The notes under the pieces: model-generated
Told to the model about the DNA's origin: nothing
Seen by the model: the letters and a program-made list of their open reading frames with translations, nothing else
The model's database searches: none
Part shown: positions 56,207 through 64,000 of the stretch, one piece after another
Numbering within the stretch: the stretch's first letter is position 1
How the letters are laid out: the number at the start of each line of letters is the position of its first letter
Source of the DNA: Physcomitrium patens
Lineage: Eukaryota > Streptophyta > Bryopsida > Funariales > Funariaceae
Direction of reading: 5' to 3'
DNA: 64,000 bases
Assembly: GCF_000002425.4 (NCBI RefSeq)
Contig: NC_037272.1
Span: forward strand, 12,226,174-12,290,173
Made by a program: the position numbers and the translations under genes

Positions 56207-59200
56207 GTGGATAATGTTAAGAAGGAATGCTACAAAGAAACCAATGCAATGTTCAAAAGTATTTTGATATGACATTAATTTGATTTGTAGTTTAAGCTAC
56301 CTTAGGCTAGCAGCAGTAAATATATATAATATTGTCTTTGATTGTAACTATTTGCTAAAAAAAATACATGCAATTCTAAATTACAAAAAAATAATAAAAA
56401 TAAAAAATCAACCAAATATCTTATCACAAAGCATTAATCTTGTTGTTTATGCTAAAATAATAAATTTAATATTTTACAACTAGATCATTGAATGTCAATC
56501 ATCTTGTCTTATTATAAATAACACAATAAATTGAGTATTTGTCAGTTCTTGCAAATATAACTTAGTGAGTACAAAAACCATAGCAATAAACTATAAGCCA
56601 AAAAAGCCTAACAACTTGAGACCATACTAGATCAAAAAATCTTATTTCATGAATTGTATCAATTCTGATCACAACGTCTTTATACTTTTAATGATTGTTG
56701 AGCCGTAAATCCAATAAAAAAGAATCATGATTAAGAATACCCTGCTATAGCACTCAAACATGTTTTCCATGAAAACTTTTAATGAAAACAATGATGATTG
56801 AGTTAAAAGCTAATGTGATATCTTTTTTTGAAGTAAAAGAAAATTGAGTGCATTGTTAAGGCCTTATGAATCCTTGCATAACTCAACTTTTTCTTCAATT
56901 TTAATAAAAACAATGAAAGATACAACCAATCAAAGATCAAATTTATCTCTTTAGGTTTATTCCATTGATTTTTTCCTCTCTAATGTATTTTACATAAGAA
57001 ATTAGAAATAATTGACTTATAATTGTATCAATGATTTTTTAGTAAGAATGAATTTGAGACAATTGAGATAATATAAGTACAATCTTTAATTTTTTTAATG
57101 TCTCTTTTAAAATAAAAAATTATTAATTAGATGTAAAAAAAATATTTATATTGTATACAAAAATTAAATTATTTCTTATCTAGCATGTAATAAGAGCTTT
57201 TATTCACTTGATTCTTTGAAAAAAATTTATTTCATTAAATAATCAAGTTGTATACTATATAATGACAAAAGATAACTGTTAGGTGGACATTCTTCTTTAT
57301 TTGTATAGACATCTCTTATTCCATGTACATCTACATTCACACAATAAAACTCTTATGTATAATAAATAAATTAAGAATAAATTTATAATAAAATATTTGT
57401 TTAAAATAGTTAATAGTATTTTATTTTTATTTTAAATAAAATAAAAATGAAAAAATTTTTATTTTAAAATATATTTTATTATTTTATTCTTTCTTAAAAT
57501 ATTATTAATTTATTTAAGGAGTCTTTACTATAAATTTATCCTAAATTATTTTTATATAATTAAGAATTTTATTATGTGTATACTAGTGGCAAAAGGAATT
57601 ATCTAAGTAATGAAAAATGGATGTCTACCTAATGGTTCTATAATTAAATTGAACTTCTTTTCTATCACCTTTTTGATAATCATAAATCATCAGCACTTTG
57701 TATTAATGTAGATAAAGTAATTAATATAGAATTGATCTAAAAACATGACACTTTATAATTCAATATGTCTATTACATAATGATGAAAATACATTAGACTA
57801 TGATAAAATTTGCATCACAATTGAAGCAACAAGTTGCTCAATTTGTAAAACCAACACTTTATAGAAAATATTAAAATTATGAAATATATAATTTTCATAA
57901 AAAATATAAATTTTATTCTATAAAGCCAAATACAAATCTCATTTCTAATACAATTGTGATCATATTAAGCCAAATGCATTGACATACAACCTTATAGAAT
58001 TATTTCAAAAATTACCAAAATACATGCCAAATTGCACTTGTAAGATATTAAATGATGGTGAATAAACATTTCTATCACCAAACAATACCAACTCCAAAGT
58101 TCTTTACAACTACTACACAAAGAATAAAGCTAAGTGAAATTCAAAGTCTTCTTACCAACACATGCATCAGACTAAAGTTGTTTTGTCAAAACATGCATAT
58201 TTGTTGTAGTTCAATACCAAACTTCAAAATTGTTGTAATGTTAGAGCATTTAATCTTTGTTGAATTAGGTGAAACTAGAATCTTGATTCTCTCCAATACC
58301 AAGCTTAACAATGAATTATGGGTTGTACACGAATTAAATAGAACTACGGTGATTACATGCCATTGTCCTTTTTCTATTGCAAAACTTCTACCACATATTG
58401 CAAAATCATTTATCACTATCTTCATATTTAACTAAAAGGTTTAGAATTTAGGTTTTAAAATTTAAGATTTTTTTGTCATATTGTTATATTGAAATGAAAA
58501 AAAGAAAAAAGAGTCACTATCTTCATATCCAACTAAAAGGTATGGACAAGATTCTGATTAAAAATTTTTAATTTTTTTTTTATGTATTTATGAAGTTTCA
58601 AATATGTTTCATGCTAATTTTTTACTGAAATGAGCTTTTTCAAACAATTTTTGTACATAATATTCATGATGTATGATAGACTAAAGTTTTTGGAAAAGTT
58701 TTCAAACCAATGCTTTAATAAATCCACATGTGTTATTTGTGGAAAGGAATCAACCAAAATTCTATGCCTTGTCTCAATTAAAACATTTAAAGTTCAATAA
58801 CTACATAATGCACTTGATTTTTGCTCAAAGGTATCTTAAGCAGTGAATACTGTTAATAATGTGATTTGTTGGGTAGAACATATTATTTTAAATTTTTTAA
58901 ATTTTTTTTTGTCAACATTATCACAACAGATAAAAACAAAACTTCAACTTTCAACCACAATCTGGACTTGGGTGCACAAGATATATAAAAATATAAAAAT
59001 TATCAACTGTCTATGTACAAACTTTTTATGTTTGATAATTAATAAATTAATCATTTTATTGAAAGTACATAATTACCATCAATAGATGTATTATTACCAT
59101 AAAACCAAGCTATTTGATTAATTTGACTTAGAAATGAGAAATTGTAGAAACTAAGAACATGGTAAATTTGATTACCTTATTTTAAAGTACTACTAGCTTT

Positions 59201-59560
59201 TCTATATTTGTTTAATTATTTTTTCTTTTCTTTGCATAAAGATGACTTCTCAAAATATTGAACTACAGTCTCTATATGTTTTATTTAATTCATTGCTCAA
59301 GATCTTTATTTGCTTCCATCATTTAAATCAAAACCATTACAATCTAAAAATTTGATGATAAAAATAATAAATTCTTGTTTTTTTTTTAAAAAAAATAAAT
59401 ATAAAACCTCATTAATTTGAATTTCTACACCTAAAGTTGAAAATATTATACAATGTCAATGTCTAATATATTATAATTTTTACTTTGATGCTTAGATTTT
59501 TTTAACACTTGTATTGTACTTCTTTCTAATCTCTTTATATGTATAAGAAGTTGAACAAAG
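55166..59560. other. A+T-rich gene-free DNA
   Basis: No recognisable gene. Contains (TA)n at 55628-55656, an A run at 56170-56202 and low-complexity AT sequence. Overlapping frames at 58052-58435 (+) and 58186-58425 (-) are open, but I recognise neither; the minus frame (FAICGRSFAIEKGQWHVITV) looks slightly more protein-like. Confidence 0.55.
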
Positions 59561-59562
59561 AG

Positions 59563-60128
59563 AGTGTTGTTCTCATTGCGTTCAAGCTTCAATATACCAA
59601 AGCAATTGAACTAATAGAGGTAGGTTCGAACACAGGGAAAGACTAGTTATATGAATTAGATCTGTTAGTGTCACAATTGATTGTATTCTAGCTATCTGAA
59701 ATCAATTATCAAACTACAAAACATCAAGGCTTATTACTTCCTTCTTGATTCAACACACAATCCATTCTACAACTATCAATTCAACAATACTTCTTTCAAT
59801 TACAATTCTTCATAAGTAAATAATAAAAGCAAAGAAAACAAAGAGGTAGCACCAAGCTTATCCCGGCTTACAACTCTCACAGTCTGGCTCTTGGCTTATG
59901 ACTCTCACAGTGTGGCTCTCGGTTTTCTTTTCTAAATCTATTTATTCTACCAAAAAGATGATTCGTTGGCCAACGGATTCCAAAGATTATGACTCTTTGA
60001 ATTCTTAATCATTTATTCCACTAACAACCTACTATTACCAACTAAACTGCCTAACCATCAGTCTAATTCTCAAGGTTGTCAATAACCAACTAATAACTTA
60101 CCACAAATTTTATTTACCTATTTTACAT
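59563..60128 (-). repeat. Probable element 6 3' LTR
   Basis: Inferred only from position: it ends cctattttaca beside the PPT-like sequence, and a tgttgttctc near 59564 could be the other end. The second LTR is not in the window. It contains an imperfect duplication of actctcacagtctggctctt (about 59872 and 59900). Confidence 0.35.
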
Positions 60129-60215
60129 AGCCCCACTCCTAATTATATAGCATCCTCGCAAACATTACTTAGCCTCAACTTATAAAGACGTAGCAGCATT
60201 GGCTTCTTCAGTCAA

Positions 60216-60605
60216 TGGCGTTGGCTTACCACCCTTTGAATTAGTGACCTTCTCTTCTTTACATCTTTGTCATCTGCCTCGGTGTTTGATGGTTCTCTAT
60301 CCAAATGCACCGTCAGATCTTTATTCAACAAATCCAATTTTCGTCCCTAAGACTCAAGTTGGACAATTTGGTTGTTACATTTCTCCAACATCTTTTGCCA
60401 TTCTTCTATCGATTTCAAAGGTATCTCCGAAGGTATTGTCGCTGAAACTGGCATATTGGTCTGCACTAAATTATTGGCCTCCTTTGCTAATGTGGCTATT
60501 TTAGTCTACAACATCGCAACCTCTACCTCCAACTGCTCTTGCTATTCCTTCCAATCGGTCTCCATCTTTACTTTCTTAGATACCATGTTCGCCATCTTTT
60601 CCTTA
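60216..60605 (-). pseudogene. Element 6 additional ORF, coiled coil
   Basis: The minus-strand frame from about 60600 reads MANMVSKKVKMETDWKE, QEQLEVEVAML, TKIATLAKEANNLVQTNMPV, IEEWQKMLEKCNNQIVQLES and GRKLDLLNKDLTVHLDREPS, ending at a TGA near 60216. Three internal stops (TAG at Q/W-type codons). Heptad-like leucine spacing suggests a coiled coil. It lies after integrase and before the PPT, so inside the element, in the sense direction. Function unknown. Confidence 0.65.
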
Positions 60606-60699
60606 ACCACAAAAGAAAATACGATGCTTGTCAAGAGCCTCCCTCCTACTTCTTACTATGGTCCAATCAATTGAGCCGACTCCTGCTTTTGTAACAGAA

Positions 60700-61900
60700 A
60701 ACCTATCCCAGGTTTATGGATAGTAAAATTTGAGTTGATTACCATTGATCCGTGTCATAAATTTAGTACCCATAAAATCTTCTAATTGTATTGAACCATT
60801 TGGAAATCTGTCAATAACTCGATATGGTCCATGCCTTCGAACTTGAAATTTTTTTGAAAAATTTTTAAATCGACTATCATAAAGAACTACCAAATCATTT
60901 GATCTAAGCTTACTATCATAATAATTCTTCCTTCATTTTTGTGTAGTTTTCATTATAATTAATGCATTGGTTCTAGTTTCATCCAATTTTTCTAATTCTT
61001 CTAAATGGTGCTGTAATGAATCCTGATCTCTCAATCTAGTATCTATAACAATTCATAAACTTTGAACTTCCAATTCAATAGGTAATATTGCTTCTTGGCC
61101 ATAAACCAATTGGAAAGGGGTAGCATTGGTAGTAACTTTATATGCAGTATGGTATGCCCATAAAGCTTTGAACAACTTAGTGTCCCAATCTATTCCCACT
61201 CCTGAAACTATTTTTGTTAAGCTTTTCCATAAAATTCTATTAATCTTTTTCGTTTGTCCATTGGCTCTAGGATGATATGATGTAGTCTTACGATATTTTA
61301 TCTCATATTTAGCCATAAGTACTTTGATTATACTATTTATAAAATGAGTTCTTCGATCACTAACCAATTCTTATGGACAACCGAATCGTGTATTAATATT
61401 TTCATACAAAAAGGTTGCTACTATACTTGCACTATTAGTTTTCATAGCTATTACTTCAGTCCATTTTATTATGTAATCCGTTGCTATCAATATATATCAT
61501 TTTTATCCATTTCTCAAGGCTGGTGCAATTGGTCCCACAAAATCAATTCTCCATTTTTTAAAAGGCTTTTCAGCCAGAATTGGTACCAATGGCTTTACTG
61601 AAGTTCCAGTAGGTCAACCCATTCTCTGACATGGGTCACAATGACGGAAAAATTGGTGGGCATCTACAAATAGTGTTGGCCACCAATAACCAGCCTGTAA
61701 AAGCTTTACAAGCCGTGCTATCTTCCATAAAATGTCCACCACAACTGTCCAAGTGGCAACCTTCCAATATAGTATGTACTTCAGTATGATAAATACAGTG
61801 TTGCAAAATTCCATCCTTGCCTTGTTTATATAAAGCTTCACCAAGCATCGTATAAGGTATACATTTTAATATTAAGCGTTGTTTAAGCTTTTCATTAAAA
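60700..61900 (-). pseudogene. Element 6 integrase remnant
   Basis: The core at 61053-61367 has MVSDRRTHFINSIIK (second D kept, G-T lost) and SYHPRANGQTKKINRILWKS, where the catalytic glutamate is lysine. WAYHTAYKVTTNATPFQLVY follows. The C-terminal module (60740-60900) reads VVLYDSRFKNFSKKFQVRRH and FMTRINGNQLKFY. The zinc region (61614-61844) includes HCDPCQRMG. Frameshifts separate the parts. Confidence 0.78.
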
Positions 61901-62400
61901 TTGGGTGGAAAGTTTTGAAATGTCAAGTATTGAATTATTTCACTATACTCTGGAGTAATTACATCTACTGCAAACAGTTCCGCATCGGGTAGTGCATCGT
62001 TAATGGGTTCATTACCTAATATATTGGATAACTGAGATAAATGGTCCGCATTGGAATGTGATTTTCTTGGTCTTATCTGAATAGTAAAGTCAAATTCTTG
62101 CAAGAATAAAATCCATCGTGCAATACGACCACTCAATTGAGGCTTATTAATCATATATTTTAAAGCATCATGGTCAAGATGGAAAATAAATTTATAACAA
62201 AGAAGATAATGTTGAAACTTTTGTATGGAATAAATCATCCCCAATGCTTCTCTTTTGGTTCTTGTATAATTTCTTTCAGCTACTACCAATTGTCAACTTG
62301 CATAATAAATAGAATGATCAAAATCCCAGTCATCTTTCTGGCTTAGCACAAAATCAATTGCGACATTAGATGCATCCACATAAACTTGAAATGATTTTGT
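61900..62400 (-). pseudogene. Element 6 RNase H remnant
   Basis: The frame 62289-61636 starts in RNase H: RNYTRTKREALGMIYSIQKF, HLDHDALKYMINKPQLSGRI, ARWILFLQEFDFTIQIRPRK. The first catalytic part lies just upstream, near 62290-62400, with stops. Confidence 0.75.
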
Positions 62401-62562
62401 CTAATAAGGTGCCACCAATATTGGTGCTGAAATCAATTTTTGTTTCAATGTTTCGAATGCAATTATACATTCCTTTGTCCGAAATAGATTGGTCCCATTG
62501 GTTAGTAGTTTCTTCAAGAGATTTGTCAAAGAAAGGCATATAACTATGAATAGATAGATAAA

Positions 62563-63288
62563 TCACTGATAATACCTGACATAGCTGACAAATACTCGAA
62601 CACCCGTAACAATGTCTGGTTGCTTTAATTCTACTATAATCTTTATTTTATCCAGATTTGTAGTAATGCATGCCATCGAAACTATATGACCCAATAGTTT
62701 ACCAAAAGGTACACCAAATTGGTATTTTTTTGAATTTAAAGAAATTCCATATTTGGAACATTGATTCAAACATTGACCTAGACATTTTAAATGCCTGACT
62801 CTCGTACTAAATGTACAAAAATCATCTAGAAATATTTCCATTGAAACTTGTAGATAATCTTAGAATGCTTGCATCATTACCCTTTGAAATGTAGCTGGTG
62901 TATTACAAAGCCCAAATGGCATAACCTTATAGACAAAGATCCCCCAATCCGTAGTAAAAGTAGTTTTTAATTGATCTTCTTTTGTAATTTTAACTTGATT
63001 ATAACTAAAGAATCTATCAAGAAATAAATAACATTCATGTCTAGTGATGGCATCCAATATACTATCCGTAAATGGTAAAGAAAAATAATCCTTCTTGTTA
63101 GCCGCATTTAATTTTTAGAAATCTTCACAGATACAAACTTTTTCGTTCTTTTTCAGTACCATAACAATCGATGAAACCCATTCACTGAAAGGAATCGGAT
63201 AGATAAATCCAACCTCCAAGAGTTTATCTAGTTCTTCTTTTATCATAAGTGAATATTTTGGATTAAGTCGATGTTGTCTTTGGTGTAC
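62563..63288 (-). pseudogene. Element 6 reverse transcriptase remnant
   Basis: Pieces in order: EELDKLLEVGFIYPIPFSEW (63115-63288, the frame runs 12 bp into the element 8 LTR), FLDRFFSYNQVKITKEDQ (motif A, D kept), KVMPFGLCNTPATFQRVMMQ, and EIFLDDFCTF (catalytic D-D kept). Three frame breaks. Confidence 0.78.
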
Positions 63289-63828
63289 TGTCAAGGACAA
63301 GAACTCGATGAAAACTAAAGAGTAAGTGAGACTTTTCTCAAAAAGAAATAGGACAAAATAGAAATATGTATATTAAGAAAGAAACTGGAATGGCTATTGC
63401 CAAAATACAAGAAAACTAGAGACCCTTGAAACTAGACTAGAAGCAAGAAAGGAGTTGACAAGAGTGAAGAGGGCTTCACTCTTGCCTCTATATATACTAT
63501 CTAACTAGAAGCCACGTGGCGATGTTCTATAAGACCTCCAATATATGTTGACTTTCTAGGCCACATGCCTTTGCTTGCAAGGCAAGTTTTCTATGGATGG
63601 ACCACGTAGTTAGCTTGTTCTTTAAGCTTCCAACATGTGTGGCACATGGCTAACTTGTTGACCAAGTTTCTAACCTAAAAGTCAACTATAGACTCCTATA
63701 AAGTCAAAGCAACGTCTATGAAGCTTCTAAGAAGCTTCTCTAGAAGATATTACATAATTAATCTACTTTTATCTACTTTTACATACTTTTATCTATTCAT
63801 ATAGGTAATTATATGTATGTCCGTGACA
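63289..63828 (-). repeat. Element 8 3' LTR
   Basis: 540 bp, TGTCAAGGACA to TGTCCGTGACA, an 11-bp near-perfect terminal inverted repeat. It is the best preserved copy of the element 1/5 LTR family. The minus-strand TATA is at about 63485-63495 (gtatatatagaggcaag). GAAGCTTC pairs at 63719-63745. Confidence 0.85.
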
Positions 63829-64000
63829 TTACCCCCCCTTCTAGGGACGAGTTCCACGAGGAGCGGTGATTATATATTGAGAAAATCTAATATGCGGCGA
63901 ATTGTATTTGCTACATACTCTGATCTTTGTTCTCTTCGAAGATAGTTGATGGGTCCTCTTAGCCATCGATAGTGTCCCATTCCAGGGCGAGAAGACCACC
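63829..64000 (-). mobile_element. Element 8: 3' edge of a chromovirus leaving the window
   Basis: Polypurine tract on the minus strand (ttaccccccctt, 63829-63840), then 3' UTR closely matching 32384-32560 of element 5. The element continues beyond 64000. It inserted into element 6 RT. Confidence 0.8.

Larger units (their letters stand above)
59563..63288 (-). mobile_element. Element 6: non-chromodomain Ty3 element with an extra ORF
   Basis: Minus-strand order is RT (63300-62563), RNase H, integrase zinc region, integrase core, C-terminal module, coiled-coil ORF, PPT-like ggagtggggcta (about 60128-60139), probable 3' LTR. The RNase H connection (SHSNADHLSQLSNI, INDALPDAELFAV) and integrase end (RRHGPYRVIDRFPNGSIQLE) resemble the Tat/Athila side of plant Ty3. 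Element 8 cuts it at 63288; the 5' part is outside the window. Confidence 0.8.

Noticed and set aside
56010..56267. 85-codon plus frame ending in a lysine run
   Set aside because: The K run is the poly-A tract at 56170-56202; the rest is not protein-like.
58052..58435. 127-codon plus frame and overlapping 79-codon minus frame
   Set aside because: Neither shows a recognisable motif or splice context; left as part of gene-free DNA.
59615..59632. ggttcgaacac, similar to a tRNA B box
   Set aside because: No A box or cloverleaf could be found around it; it probably lies in the element 6 LTR.

Overview
The window is a plant nuclear genome segment that is strongly A+T-rich and dominated by LTR retrotransposons. 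Plant origin rests on one intact spliced gene of the plant methylesterase (MES/SABP2) family, on Ty1/copia and Ty3 elements of plant type, and on a telo-box near the gene. Fungal-like features (self-priming chromoviruses, a Ty3 family with a D-H-G protease) would suit a non-seed plant such as a moss, lycophyte or fern. That placement is inference and weak.

Layout, left to right. (a) About 180-1210, minus strand: the decayed catalytic domain of a C5-cytosine DNA methyltransferase. (b) 1206-6256, plus strand: element 1, a 5'-truncated chromodomain Ty3 element whose 3' LTR is split by the next insertion. (c) 6257-16528, minus strand: element 2, an old Ty3 element of a second family. Its right LTR carries a solo LTR (14346-15941). 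(d) About 16568-20654, plus strand: a decayed Ty1/copia element. (e) About 20930-25294, minus strand: an unrecognised remnant, then a second copia element split by a reversed solo LTR (22828-24169). (f) 25300-28080: a G+C-richer island with the methylesterase gene (26113-27416, four exons, minus strand), a probable divergent promoter, and a possible first exon on the plus strand. (g) 28080-31831: gene-free A+T-rich DNA. (h) 31837-55160: a multi-level nest. Element 5 (minus strand, chromovirus) contains element 7 (33826-36564, plus strand) and element 4 (39712-54528, minus strand). Element 4 contains element 3 (44958-53547, minus strand), the youngest and best preserved. (i) 55166-59560: gene-free A+T-rich DNA. 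(j) About 59563-63288, minus strand: element 6, a non-chromodomain Ty3 element with an extra coiled-coil ORF after integrase. (k) 63289-64000: the 3' LTR and 3' edge of element 8, which runs out of the window.

The most interesting signal is in elements 4 and 7. Just inside the 5' LTR neither has a tRNA-type primer-binding site. Each instead has a 12-14 nt sequence perfectly complementary to the predicted 5' end of its own transcript, about 30 nt after the TATA box. The two elements differ at two positions in this sequence and both differences are compensated on the other side of the pairing. This is the signature of Tf1/sushi-type self-priming. The same LTRs carry heat-shock-element-like GAA/TTC arrays upstream of TATA. 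The second notable item is the methyltransferase remnant, because cytosine methyltransferases are rarely found among retrotransposon debris. Elements 2 and 3 and the two solo LTRs share a family that makes 4-bp target duplications. Nearly all retrotransposon proteins here are broken. The methylesterase is the only gene that looks functional.
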